Numbered from the stretch's first letter, positions 9,195 to 18,565 are shown. The stretch: 56,082 nucleotides of DNA from Nocardia testacea NBRC 100365 (GCF_000308775.1 NZ_BAGJ01000265.1:1-56082), one strand, 5' to 3'. Numbers and translations are program-made. Notes: generated from the sequence alone by a model not told the origin.

Positions 9195-9583
9195 GGCCTG
9201 ATATGGCAGCGCCTTGAACCATTCGGTCCTGCCCTCTAGGTAACCGTATAGGTGTGCATGTAGGTAGTACTTGCGCGATCACGGATGCCGGTTCCCTTCA
9301 GTTGCCCGACCATTGCTGCTTGTCAGTACGTGAGAGTTCAGGGAGGGCGCGGTGAACTGTAGGGATTCTGCTTACGGGCGGACAGTTTCTCTCGGCATTC
9401 GTACCGTCACTCTCGGACTGCCAAGCCGGAACCGCTCGACCGTCTCGCCCTGTTGCGACCGCACGCTTCAGGGCCGGCCAGTCGGCACTTCAGAAACTTT
9501 GATCGAACGGTATCTCAAGAGACACGGAAAGTCATGAATTCAGACAAACTCGCCGACCCAGGCGATTCTTTGCCCATTTATCG
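9195..9583. other. Non-coding stretch upstream of the tryptophan dioxygenase set
   Basis: No gene recognised. TAGGT occurs three times with an exact 12-base period (9237-9241, 9249-9253, 9261-9265). The stretch presumably carries the promoter of the downstream operon; no -10/-35 pair stands out. Confidence 0.4.
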
Positions 9584-10375
9584 ATGTGCCCATATCCGCG
9601 TAGCGCAGAGATCACAAGGCGGATTGTGACCGACTACTCGAAGCCTATATTGGACGGTTCCAGCTCAACAGACTATGCGCGATATATGCGGACCGACGAA
9701 TTGCTGGCGTTGCAGCGCGATCCCGATGATGTGGTTCACCACGACGAGATAATGTTTCAGGCGGTTCATCAGATCACCGAGTTGTGGCTGAAGCTCGCGA
9801 ACAGTGAGCTTCAGCGGACACTGGCCGCGATCTTGGATCGCGACCTGCGCTATGCACGTGTTGTAGCGGGCCGGGCGACGGCGGCCGTGAATTTTATCAC
9901 CGACGAGCTGAGCATCCTGCAGAATCTCGATCCTTGGGGTTTTCAGCAGATCCGGGTGGCGCTTGGGCACGGGTCGGGCTTCGAATCTCCTGGCTGGGCG
10001 GCTGTCCGAAGAACATCGCAAGAACTCGCGCAAGTCGTGGATGCATTCGTCAAGGGCGAGAGAATCGATCTGGTGACCGTCTACAAGGAGGGTCCGGGTT
10101 CGGCCGTCTACGAGTTGATGTAAGCATTGATCGATTGGGATGAAGCGTTGGGGCTCTGGCGGGCGCGGCACTACAAACTTGCCGTTCGGATCATCGGCCA
10201 CGCCGCGAGGGGAACGAAAGGAACTCCCGTCGACTCGCTGACCGGATTGCTGAACCAGAAGTATTTCCCAGAACTGTGGTGGATCCGAAGCATTCTGACT
10301 GAGCAGGGGCCTCTGTCCTCAGTGATTAAAACGGTTGATGGCGACGGCTACACCGACTCCAGTACCGAGACATGA
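9584..10375 (+). pseudogene. Tryptophan 2,3-dioxygenase, interrupted by one in-frame stop
   Basis: The haem enzyme of this family opens the indole ring of L-tryptophan to N-formylkynurenine. The frame shows YARYMRTDELLALQ, VVHHDEIMFQAVHQITELW (substrate-site His near residue 52), the LDPWGFQQIRVALG and GSGFESPGW motifs, then VYELM followed by TAA at 10121-10123. The same frame continues without any indel: LIDWDEALGLWRARHYKLA (haem-ligand His of the WRxRH motif), then FPELWWIRSIL to a stop at 10375. A single nonsense codon therefore removes the haem ligand. Start is ATG 9584; GTG 9626, preceded by AAGG, is an alternative. The next gene starts in the ATGA overlap at 10372. It is inactive unless read through or a sequencing error. 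Confidence 0.8.
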
Positions 10376-11499
10376 CCACGATCAGCAGCCGCGAATTTCG
10401 AGACTATTTTCCGTCGCTAGGCGAGTGCGCGTATCTAGCCACCTGCAGTCTTGGCGCGTCCTCAATCTTTCTGGAGGACGCGGTCGACCTGATGCTTTTC
10501 CAGATGAGGCAGCCCGCTCTGGCGTGGGAAGTATTCGAGCGCACTGTGTCGACCCTTCGGGGGCTGGTCGGGTCTTTTCTGGGCGCGGAGGCGAATCGGG
10601 TAGCGATCCTACCCAACGCCACGATCGGGGCCTATCAGGTCGCGACATCGATCGACTGGCAGAACCGACCGAAAATCGTCGCCTGCACGGCGGAGTTCCC
10701 CTCCATAACCCGGGTCTGGCACGCCCAATCCGTGCGTGGGGCGAGGTTGAGGACTGTTCCGGGCGATTCCTCGATGGAGGTGCTCGCCGCCGACTACCTG
10801 GAAGCCATCGATGAAGGTACCGGGCTTGTCTCCATACCCGCCTGCGGATTCCTGCACGGACAGCGGCTCCCGGTACGCGAGATCGCCGCGGCAGCAAATC
10901 ATTTCGGCGCACGAGTATTCGTCGACGCGTCTCAGCTGGCCGGAACGGAACCCATGGCGCCGATCGTCGACGTGGCCGACTATGTCGTGTTCGGGTTCTC
11001 GAAGTATCTGCTCGGCCTGCCCGGAGTGGCAGCTTTGTACTCCGCCGTCCCTGAGCACGGTGGCCCGTCCCCCGTGCTTACGGGCTGGATGGGCGCTCCT
11101 GACCCCTTCGGTCCCGACTCCGGCTCGCTGGTCTTCAGTGAGACCGCCCGCCGATACGAAACCGGAACGCCCGCGATACCCGCTGTCTATGCCGCCATCG
11201 CCGGCCTGCGACTGCTCCAGCAGATACCCGCGGCAACGATCCGCGACCACATCCGGACACTGACCACGGCCGCCGCCATACAACTGGACCTCGCCGGATA
11301 TGAGGTCTGCTCACCCGGACCACCGCATGAGCGTGGACCGATTGTCGCGGTACGTCACCCGAGTGCGCCTCTACTGGCACAGGCCTTACAACAACGCGGG
11401 ATCGTGACCAGCCCACGAAGTGACACGGTGCGGTTCGCCTTTCATTACTACAACACCAGCGCTGACATCGAGCGACTCATCGACGCACTTCAGGACTAG
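10372..11499 (+). CDS. Class V PLP-dependent enzyme, kynureninase-like
   Basis: A 375-aa fold-type I PLP enzyme of the aminotransferase class V/kynureninase/cysteine desulfurase group. Visible landmarks: substrate and phosphate region RVAILPNATIGAYQ, the PLP-ring Asp in ARVFVDASQLAG, the Schiff-base lysine K211 in VVFGFSKYLLG, and RRYETGTPAIPAVYAA. The length fits the family. It overlaps the dioxygenase gene by four bases and is followed after four bases by a second dioxygenase-superfamily gene. That context suggests it acts on a tryptophan-derived amino acid, for example cleaving kynurenine or a modified kynurenine. A desulfurase or epimerase-like role cannot be excluded from sequence alone. 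Confidence 0.75.
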   Translation: MTTISSREFRDYFPSLGECAYLATCSLGASSIFLEDAVDLMLFQMRQPALAWEVFERTVSTLRGLVGSFLGAEANRVAILPNATIGAYQVATSIDWQNRPKIVACTAEFPSITRVWHAQSVRGARLRTVPGDSSMEVLAADYLEAIDEGTGLVSIPACGFLHGQRLPVREIAAAANHFGARVFVDASQLAGTEPMAPIVDVADYVVFGFSKYLLGLPGVAALYSAVPEHGGPSPVLTGWMGAPDPFGPDSGSLVFSETARRYETGTPAIPAVYAAIAGLRLLQQIPAATIRDHIRTLTTAAAIQLDLAGYEVCSPGPPHERGPIVAVRHPSAPLLAQALQQRGIVTSPRSDTVRFAFHYYNTSADIERLIDALQD

Positions 11500-11503
11500 A
11501 ACA

Positions 11504-12706
11504 GTGGATCTGAACGCCGCATACCTGGACCCGGCCACATTCCCCTATGACAAAGTCATCGCCTGCTACCGGGCGGTGGGAAAACACTTCGTTCCCGAAT
11601 CGCTGCTCCACGAACTGCACCACCTGCGCATCTTGCTGCGTGCCGTCCGAGGCCCTGCCACTACGGAGCTTCGCCGTTTCCTGGACATCGCCTTGGACAA
11701 ATGGGACGGCACTTACGACTACACCACCTATCTCGCACTACCCTTACTACCGCTACCGGACGCCGAGGTGATTGATCTGGACCTTTCCGGTCTCAGCCGA
11801 GCCCATGCCCGTCGAGATCGCCTATTACTGCTGCTCATAGCGGACCTCATAGCATTCGAACTGGACGCTGCGGCCGAGAGAACGATGCAACTTCCCGGAC
11901 TTCGCCCGTCGCCGGCATTGATCGAAAAGCGATGCGGGCTGGCGTTTCGCGCTGCGCTACCCGCGATTCGGCGACGCCGCCTCGTCAACGATGACCGCGC
12001 TCTCGAACCTGCCCACCTACCGGGGCTGGCATCGCTGATGGCCGACGATAACGACCGACGGATGCTCTCCACGACCATGCTCCCGGTGTACACATTCCAC
12101 GACGAATACCTGTTCATCCGCGTGCTGCAATCCTATGAGTCCACATTCGCCCTAATGGCCATGTACCTGCGAGCAGCGATCTTCGCCACAGCGACCAATC
12201 GACTTGCCACCGCAGCCGCATGTATACAGTGGGCAAACCATGCTCTGAGTGACTCGCGCGCCCTGTTTTCTTTGGTGGGCACAATGCAGGCGGCAGCCTT
12301 CCACGAGTTCCGCAAGTTCACCGAAGGTGCCAGCGCGATTCAGTCCCACAACTACAAGATCGTCGAGTCGCTGTGCCGCGAACCCGACCCCGCGCGTCTG
12401 AACTCGATCAGCTACGAATCGGTGCCCGAGGTGAAACACCAGGTCCAAGCCGGGCATATCAGCCTGGAAGAGGCATTGTTCACCGCTCGGCGAGAACGTG
12501 CCGTGGATCCCGGGCTGGAGCACCGACTGGTTGAAAGTATGGCTGCCCTGTCCGCTGAGGTGCAGCGTTGGCGCAGGACCCATTACAGCCTGGCAAGGCG
12601 GATGCTGGGAGAGCGGCCTGGAAGCGGATTTACCGAGGGTACCGCCTACCTCGCCCATGCTCATGCCATTCCGTTGTTCAAGACAACTGGCGATCTGAGT
12701 CCATAA
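11504..12706 (+). CDS. Tryptophan 2,3-dioxygenase-superfamily protein (divergent paralogue)
   Basis: A 400-aa protein from GTG 11504, four bases after the PLP gene stop. An N-terminal extension of about 180 residues is followed by a TDO-like core: YTFHDEYLFIRVLQSYES aligns with the HHDE...HQxxELW segment, AAFHEFRKFTEGASAIQSHN with the FLDFR...ASGFQS segment, and VQRWRRTHYSLARRMLGERP with the haem-His motif (WRxxH). The substrate-side HQ/ELW residues differ (LQSYES), so activity on plain tryptophan is doubtful; related haem enzymes act on modified aromatics in natural-product pathways. Its stop lies just before an IS5 element, which does not cut it. Confidence 0.65.
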   Translation: MDLNAAYLDPATFPYDKVIACYRAVGKHFVPESLLHELHHLRILLRAVRGPATTELRRFLDIALDKWDGTYDYTTYLALPLLPLPDAEVIDLDLSGLSRAHARRDRLLLLLIADLIAFELDAAAERTMQLPGLRPSPALIEKRCGLAFRAALPAIRRRRLVNDDRALEPAHLPGLASLMADDNDRRMLSTTMLPVYTFHDEYLFIRVLQSYESTFALMAMYLRAAIFATATNRLATAAACIQWANHALSDSRALFSLVGTMQAAAFHEFRKFTEGASAIQSHNYKIVESLCREPDPARLNSISYESVPEVKHQVQAGHISLEEALFTARRERAVDPGLEHRLVESMAALSAEVQRWRRTHYSLARRMLGERPGSGFTEGTAYLAHAHAIPLFKTTGDLSP

Positions 12707-12708
12707 CG

Positions 12709-13521
12709 GGGTGTCTTATGTGGGTAGTTTCTTGTAGCAGGTGATCGCGGCTGCGAGTTGTAGAAAGGCTGCGAAAAGACGGCCGTGGCGTTCGTAGCGG
12801 ACCGTGAGGTGTCGACAGCCGGTCGACCACGCGATGGTGCGTTCGATCTTCCACCGGTGCCGACCCAGCCGTGAGGGATCCTCGATCCCTCGGCGGGCGA
12901 TGCGGGGCACGATCCCACGGGCGCGGAGCCAGCGGTGGTGGACGTCGTAGTCGTAGCCTTTGTCCGCACGCAGTTTGTGTGGCTTGCCGCGGCGTGGGCC
13001 GCGCCTCGAGCGCACCCGCGGGATCTGTTCGACCATCGGTTGCAGCAGCACTGAGTCGTGGGTGTTGGCAGCGGAAACACCGGTAGTCAGCGGGATTCCG
13101 CTCGCATCGGAGATCACGTGGATCTTCGATCCCTTCTTCCCGCGGTCGACCGGGCTGCGACCGGTCAGTGAGCCCCTTTTCGCCCGAACGCTGGCTGCAT
13201 CCAGGATTGCCGCACTCCAGTCGAGGTCGCCGGCCGCTCCGAGCCGGTCCAATATTTCCCGATGCAGCGCATCGAACACTCCAGTTTCGGCCCACACTAT
13301 GAACCGGCGATGCGCTGTCGGCACACTCACCCCGAACGACGGCGGTGAACACAGCACGTTCGTCCACCGGTGAGGTCCCGCCGCCCTGCCTTCTGGGACT
13401 AAACGCCGGTAGCAGCGGTTTCACGATGTCCCACAACGCGTCCGGGACCAGTCTCTGAGCAAGCCTGTCGACCAGGGGGCACATCATGCTGGACAACGAA
13501 CTACGCCCACGTAAGACACCC
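12709..13521 (-). mobile_element. IS5-family element, 813 bp, internally deleted
   Basis: The ends are imperfect inverted repeats: GGGTGTCTTATGTGGGTAG from 12709 and, on the other strand from 13521, GGGTGTCTTACGTGGGCG. No clear target duplication is visible (flanks AACG and TGTT). The single transposase gene is deleted and frameshifted. Confidence 0.75.
12716..13496 (-). pseudogene. IS5-family transposase, broken
   Basis: The N-terminal frame from 13496 reads LVPDALWDIVKPLLPAFSP to DERAVFTAVV. The other frame carries FGVSVPTAHRRFIVWAETG, ILDAASVRAKRGSLTG (first Asp), HKLRADKGYDYDVHHRWL (second Asp) and RWKIERTIAWSTG (Glu). At the junction (near 13355) about 15 residues expected between FTAVV and PPSFG are missing, and the frame changes. 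All three catalytic residues remain, but the N-terminal domain is separated from them. Confidence 0.82.
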
Positions 13522-13792
13522 TGTTAGCGCCGAAGTTCCGTCGTGTGGTGTTCCAGTGTCGAGTGCCGATTCCCGCCTACGGATAGTCCTGTGGTCGGTA
13601 CCGCCTCCAACACGGGCGACCGTCACGCGCGACTCGTACACAGACTTGCGCTGAACGCTCACTCGCTGCCGGGATCTGCCGTCGTGTACGCGAGATGCGA
13701 AGTTCCTAGCACTGAGCAAACACCCTGTTTGATGTACTCGGCGCCGGGTCACATCAACGTGACCCGTACGTCCAACCGAAGGATTACCTCAT

Positions 13793-14167
13793 ATGACAAG
13801 GATCGTTCGCGCCACCGTTGCCTTCACCGGCTTGGCCGCCGCAGGGATGCTGCTGGCCTCGGTTCCCGCCTCCGCGCAACCGGGTGCCGGCCTGATCGAG
13901 ACGACGTGCAGCTTCGCGCAGATCGATGCTGCCATTCATGCTCAGTTCCCCGAAACCGCGGCCCGCCTCGACGCGCACCCCGACCGCAAGGCCAAGCTCC
14001 AGGAATTCCTCAACCTCCCGGTCGAGCAACGCAAGCAGCGGGCCGAAGAGTTCCTGGGCACACATCAGGATGCCAAGGGCAAGCTCGAGGGACGACGCGA
14101 GACGCCACAGGCTCAGCAGCAGGTACAGAACATGCGCACCGTCGCCGAGACCTGTCACAACTACTGA
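13793..14167 (+). CDS. Secreted haemophore-related protein
   Basis: A 124-aa exported protein. Residues 1-28 are a Sec signal peptide (VAFTGLAAAGMLLASVPASA, cleavage after ASA). The mature part is small, mostly helical and charged (two PxRKAKLQEFL-like helices) with one Cys near each end (TTCSFAQ and ETCHNY), a layout shared with the mycobacterial haemophore family typified by Rv0203. That family binds haem outside the cell and passes it to membrane importers; whether this member binds haem is not visible. ATG 13793 is preceded by AAGGA at good distance. It stands alone, ending in a hairpin terminator. Confidence 0.7.
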   Translation: MTRIVRATVAFTGLAAAGMLLASVPASAQPGAGLIETTCSFAQIDAAIHAQFPETAARLDAHPDRKAKLQEFLNLPVEQRKQRAEEFLGTHQDAKGKLEGRRETPQAQQQVQNMRTVAETCHNY

Positions 14168-14172
14168 CGTCG

Positions 14173-14204
14173 GGGCGGGCGAGTGTGGAACCCGCCCGCT
14201 TTTG
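14173..14204 (+). terminator. Intrinsic terminator after the haemophore gene
   Basis: GGGCGGG (14173-14179) pairs with CCCGCCC (14191-14197) across an 11-base loop, followed by GCTTTTG. It lies six bases after the stop codon. Confidence 0.65.
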
Positions 14205-14460
14205 CGTCGATCATGGCCTTGCACCAACCAGTGCCGGGGTGGAGAGGTCGCTATTCACTGCGCCCGTGGGTTGTCGGGAGATCAACTCTCACTTCGTGAG
14301 CCCGCCTTCCGAACTGCTGCAGTGGCCAGGCGGACGGATGCGTAGACCTTAGCGGTGGATGCCGAGCCGGTGGAGTAGTTCCGCGCCGGCGGGCTGCAGC
14401 TCAGTGGCGAAGGCGGGTTTTTGCAGCAACTGACCAAGATGGTGGAGCGAGAGTGGAGAA

Positions 14461-15678
14461 ATGAAAGTTCTCGGGTTTCAAAGTTTACTGACAGGTGCAG
14501 CAACTGCATGTTTCAGGCGTGTGGCTTCACCGCTGCGGTGGAGTCGGGGGGCTGTTGCTGTTGCTGCTGCGGTTGTCATGGCAGCGTGCTCCGGCGAGGC
14601 GCCGGCGGTGCCGCTGGGCTCGCCTCAGGGGGCAGACTCTGCCGAGGTGGTCTTTCCCGCGGCAACATGGGGACGGGTGTCCGCAGCGGAAGCCGGTTTC
14701 GATGCTGCCGCGCTCGATGCGGTCGTTTCCGAAGCGCGTGCGGCCCAGTCGTCGTGTGTGGCTGTCGTTCGTAATGGCAAGGTCGTGGTCGACGAGCACG
14801 GTTCCGGCCCGGCCATGCCTCCTCGGGAAGCCTTCTCGGTAACGAAGTCGTTGACCGGCCTTCTGGTGGGCGTGGCGGTGAAGCGCCGCGAATTGTCGGT
14901 GTCCGACAAGGTTTCGGATTACATACCGGAGTGGCGCGGAACGGCCTCGGAAGGGGTGACGGTGGAGCATCTTCTTACCCAAACATCTGGTCGGCAGTGG
15001 GACGTAGCCACCGATTACGGGGAGATGGCGTTGAAAGCAGCGGACAAGTCCACCTTTGCCATCGGGCTTGGACAACAAGCTGAACCCGGGACGGTATGGG
15101 TTTACAACAACTCGGCGGTGCAGGTGCTTTCAAAGGTTCTACAGAACGCAACCGGGGTGCACCCGTCGGATTATGCGAAGGAACACATCCTCGGTCCGCT
15201 CGGCATGGATGCTTCCCACCTCGAACGCGATCGTTCAGGTGGAGCGTTGACCTTCATGGGGCTGAACACGACTTGCTTGGATCTCGCGCGACTTGGGGTT
15301 CTGATGCTTCACGAGGGAAACTGGAATGGCACACAAATCGTGGACGCGGAATATGCGCGGGCATCGGTGAGCCCAAGTACCGACCTCAATCGCGGGTACG
15401 GGCGACTGTGGTGGGTGAACGCAGAAGGCGTCGTCGTGTCACCTGCGCTGGCCACGACAGGGCACGGGAATCAAGAAAGACTCGGAGGGCCGGTGGTGCC
15501 TGCCGCACCGCGCGATACGTTTTGGGCTCTCGGTTTCAACAACCAGACGCTGGCAGTGCTCCCGGAAACGGGGGTCGTGGCGGTCCGGTTGGGGCCGAAA
15601 CCACCTGGAGAGGTTCCTTTCGGCTTTCCGGAGCTCACCATCGGTGTGCTGAATGCGCTCGAGTCTGGTGACCGGTGA
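14461..15678 (+). CDS. Beta-lactamase-family serine hydrolase, lipoprotein
   Basis: A 405-aa protein with an N-terminal hydrophobic segment ending in a lipobox (AVVMAAC, Cys near residue 43), so probably anchored outside the membrane. The domain is the class C beta-lactamase/DD-peptidase/esterase fold: SVTK (the SxxK nucleophile and base) in EAFSVTKSLTGLLVG, and the YxN motif in VWVYNNSAV. The final KTG-like motif is not obvious. Members of this broad family cleave peptides, esters or amides; true beta-lactam hydrolysis is not implied. GTG 14521 is an alternative start that places the charged n-region right before the hydrophobic stretch. The following gene overlaps by four bases, so both lipoproteins are probably made together. 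Confidence 0.82.
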   Translation: MKVLGFQSLLTGAATACFRRVASPLRWSRGAVAVAAAVVMAACSGEAPAVPLGSPQGADSAEVVFPAATWGRVSAAEAGFDAAALDAVVSEARAAQSSCVAVVRNGKVVVDEHGSGPAMPPREAFSVTKSLTGLLVGVAVKRRELSVSDKVSDYIPEWRGTASEGVTVEHLLTQTSGRQWDVATDYGEMALKAADKSTFAIGLGQQAEPGTVWVYNNSAVQVLSKVLQNATGVHPSDYAKEHILGPLGMDASHLERDRSGGALTFMGLNTTCLDLARLGVLMLHEGNWNGTQIVDAEYARASVSPSTDLNRGYGRLWWVNAEGVVVSPALATTGHGNQERLGGPVVPAAPRDTFWALGFNNQTLAVLPETGVVAVRLGPKPPGEVPFGFPELTIGVLNALESGDR

Positions 15679-17060
15679 TGACACTCTCACGTGGCGCTCG
15701 CCCATCAGTCACATCGTGGTGCCGCTGGTTCGCCGCGTGGACAGTTGTGTTCACGGTAGCAGCGTGTGGTGGTGCGGGCATATCCGCCGGCCAGCCCGAC
15801 AACACTGCAACGGCGGGCGGAGGGGGTCGAAGCGGGGTGTATGGAGCCGGTTGGTCGGCTGTGCACGCCGACGCCGCAAACAGCGACTACACGCCTGCGC
15901 CGGGCTATCGCAGCCTCGACCTCCGCTGGTCGCGCGACCTCGAGGGGGATACACGCATCGGGCCGTTCGAGTGGACAATCAATCTCGGCCCGACCATCAG
16001 TCCTGACGGACACCGCGTGTATGTCACCTCAACAGCGCAGGGTTGCAACTTACAGGCACTCGACACCGCAACTGGAAAGACGCTGTGGTGTGCGCCAGAA
16101 GTGGATCGGTTCGCGGTGGTCTCCTCCCCGTTGATCGACCAGCAGGGTGTCCTCTATCTCGCCGATGGTAGCGCGATGCGCGCATTCGGTAGCTCTGGTT
16201 CGGTCCTGTGGAGCACCCCGATCGTGGGGGTGCCGTTATCGGCCCAGTTCACCTCTGAGGGACGTCTCATTTTCATCACCCACGTCGGGACGATTCACGT
16301 TCTCGACCGGGCAACCGGCCACCCGATGCTGAGTCCGCTCGAGCTCATTCCCGGTGCGACGTGGAATCCCAGCGAGGATCTGTTTGCCTGCGCCAGGGGC
16401 ACGCAGGCTTGCCCGAGTGCAAATACCATCGCCTTCGCGCTAGAACGGGGCCAGTTCTTCTTCACCTTCTGGGCTCCAGGGAAAACCCAGGCCGATATTC
16501 GCGCCATGGCGTATACGGAGAATCCTGAGCCGGTCATCAGCAACGTGTGGATCAATGATGCGCTCCCCGGCGGTAGCGGCTCCAGCCCTGCTCTGTCCGC
16601 AGACGGCAACCGACTGTACGTGACCGACAATGTCGACGCGCTGCACGCCATCGACACCACCACTGGAAATGTTGTGTGGAGCCAACAGATTGGATACGCC
16701 GCTGGAGGCAGTGCCTCGGTATCTCCTTCTGGCATCGTCATCCCCGCTGGTGGACGAGGGAGCGCAGTACAAGCGATCCGAGACGACGGCGACCACGCTA
16801 CCTTGGTTTGGCGGAGGGAAGACTTGGACAACCGCAGCATTGTCCCGCAGAGTTCGGGATCGCTCGCCTATGCTCTTGTGGACCGTGGTCAGCTACACAA
16901 CGACCTCGTTGTGCTCGATACCGCCACAGGCGTCGAACTGGACCGCAATGAGGTTCCCGGCACCTCGATATTCGGAGTAGGAACGACCATCGGGCCGGAC
17001 GGGGTGGTCTACGTCGCCACCATCGTTGGGGGCCTGCTCGCGTTCGACGAAGGCAAGTGA
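15675..17060 (+). CDS. PQQ-type beta-propeller lipoprotein
   Basis: A 461-aa protein with a signal segment and lipobox (VVFTVAACGG). The mature part contains repeated blades typical of the PQQ-like/quinoprotein propeller: LQALDTATGKTLWCAPEV, IHVLDRATGHPMLSP, LHAIDTTTGNVVWSQQIG and LVVLDTATGVELDRNEV. Each has the A-x-D-x-x-T-G-x-x-x-W signature. No cytochrome motif is present, so it is more likely a binding or scaffold propeller than an alcohol dehydrogenase. It starts in ATGA with the stop of the hydrolase gene, indicating translational coupling and a shared role at the cell surface. Confidence 0.85.
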   Translation: MMTLSRGARPSVTSWCRWFAAWTVVFTVAACGGAGISAGQPDNTATAGGGGRSGVYGAGWSAVHADAANSDYTPAPGYRSLDLRWSRDLEGDTRIGPFEWTINLGPTISPDGHRVYVTSTAQGCNLQALDTATGKTLWCAPEVDRFAVVSSPLIDQQGVLYLADGSAMRAFGSSGSVLWSTPIVGVPLSAQFTSEGRLIFITHVGTIHVLDRATGHPMLSPLELIPGATWNPSEDLFACARGTQACPSANTIAFALERGQFFFTFWAPGKTQADIRAMAYTENPEPVISNVWINDALPGGSGSSPALSADGNRLYVTDNVDALHAIDTTTGNVVWSQQIGYAAGGSASVSPSGIVIPAGGRGSAVQAIRDDGDHATLVWRREDLDNRSIVPQSSGSLAYALVDRGQLHNDLVVLDTATGVELDRNEVPGTSIFGVGTTIGPDGVVYVATIVGGLLAFDEGK

Positions 17061-17689
17061 CTGGCGCCCAGTGGTGTACCTCGAACTTCGTCCTGCAACC
17101 ACTGTGATGATGATGTCATACGCCACGGCGCCTTCTCGTGTTGTCGGAATGTGGATCTATGGGGACGATGCGCCTGCCAACCAGCCCCGCCGCAACCGCA
17201 CCGCACGGTTGGCTCGGCAGTCGATTCATGCGCTACCGGTAGGTTGTTGGAGAGAAGGGTGAGGTCATCGGCAGGCAGACTGCTGAGTAGTTCTGGACCG
17301 ACGAGCGCATGTACTGGGTCGAGACAGGCTCGGACGGTCGTGCGGGCGAGATATTGTCAAATCCTGTGGATCGACAAGTTTAGGCGACCTCCGTTCCGGT
17401 GTGTTCGGCCGGGCCGATTGAGGAGGTGTGATGTCGCGGGGGCGTTCGATCAGTTTGCTCTTGTGAAACGGGGCGCCGTTGTCGAGTACGGGACACTCAC
17501 GACCGTGAAACAAAACGCCAGGTCAGAGCGTCCCGGAACAAGTCCCGAAACATGGGCTGCCGTCAGTTCGAGAATCCGGTAGCTGCTTGTATCGCGGACC
17601 TGAGATGGTGTCCTCCATGCATTCCGAGCCGCGCACTGATCTCGCTCATCACTATGACCGAGGAGGTTGGTTGGCCCGGTTCGGGTCGG
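17061..17689. other. Non-coding stretch, nothing recognised
   Basis: Short open frames on both strands have no recognisable motif or ribosome site. It separates the lipoprotein operon from a broken zinc-ribbon gene. Confidence 0.4.
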
Positions 17690-18196
17690 ATGCTTGTGAC
17701 CTGTCCGCGATGCGGGGGCCTTGCTCTTGTGATCCCCCGGCCTGGCCTTTCTGAGCCCAGATACTTCAGCGAGCTTCTGTTCCAGCCGCGTCACCTGGCT
17801 TGTGGAGGGTGTGGTGCCGTCGCCGAATGGAAACCTGAGATACAGGGGGCTGGGCTGGTCGGTGCGGTGTTCGGTGGTAGTGAGGATCCATTCTTCCAGC
17901 GGGCCTCTACGGCTGCAGACCCGTTGCGCCGGTCACATCTTGTGGGCCTACAACGAGGAGCACATCGACGCGCTGTCTGCCTACGTCGGAGCGCGATTAC
18001 GAGAGCGTGGCGGCGTGCGGCCGACGATGTCGATGTTCGCTCGGCTGCCAGCGTGGATGAAAGCTCGGACAACCGCTCGGAGGTGCTGGCCAGCCTTGAG
18101 ACGCTGCGAGGGCTGGCGAAACGGATGGCACCGGCCGGCGCGGGATCGGGATCCCGAGAATTGCTCGTAGCAGAAACTTTCTTGCCGCACATGTGA
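17690..18196 (+). pseudogene. TFIIB-type zinc-ribbon protein, two compensating frameshifts
   Basis: From ATG 17690 the frame reads MLVTCPRCGGLALVIPRPG, then LACGGCGAVAEW: two CPxCG knuckles of a zinc ribbon, at residues 5-8 and about 40-43. After GGSEDPFFQ (near 17900) the homologous reading moves to another frame (LRLQTRCAGHILWAYNEEH, then IDALSAYVGARLRERG, SMFARLPAWMK). Near 18060 it returns to the first frame (NRSEVLASLETLRGLAKRM). This is a known actinobacterial small-protein family often annotated as TFIIB-type zinc ribbon; its role is unknown. If both indels are real, residues 70-125 are scrambled. Confidence 0.6.
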
Positions 18197-18565
18197 ATTT
18201 CGCCGGGTCGACGCCGTGCCTGTAGTCCAGATATCATGCGGAGATTCCTGAGGCAGAAATCGATCGGGGTGGGTCGAAGATTCGGCGGAGACGAGAGCGT
18301 TCGCCATTCGCCCACCATCCGGAAGTCGGAGAAGTCGAAACTTGAACGAGCTTGCACGACATGTCAAGCGAGTGTTTTCTTATGTCAGACGGTATAGGGT
18401 GGCCGGTGATGGCGGCCCAGTCCGGCGGGACCCTCCTGGATCTGTTCGACAAGGGGACAATCCTTCCAGCTCCGAGGCCGAGTTGTCGAAGAGAGCATTT
18501 GGTTGTGCTTTCGGCCGCACCCAGGCGGTAAGCGCCCTCCGATCACAGCACGCGATGCGACACCG

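Noticed and set aside
9352..9537. 61-codon frame upstream of the tryptophan dioxygenase
   Set aside because: No ribosome site or motif; Arg/Ser/Thr-rich composition typical of chance frames.
13543..14352. 269-codon plus-strand frame across the haemophore gene
   Set aside because: Out of frame with a clear signal-peptide protein and ribosome site; a shadow.
14539..14576. GCTGTTGCTGTTGCTGCTG repeat tract
   Set aside because: It simply encodes the Ala/Val-rich signal segment of the lipoprotein; too short and imperfect for a phase-variable tract.
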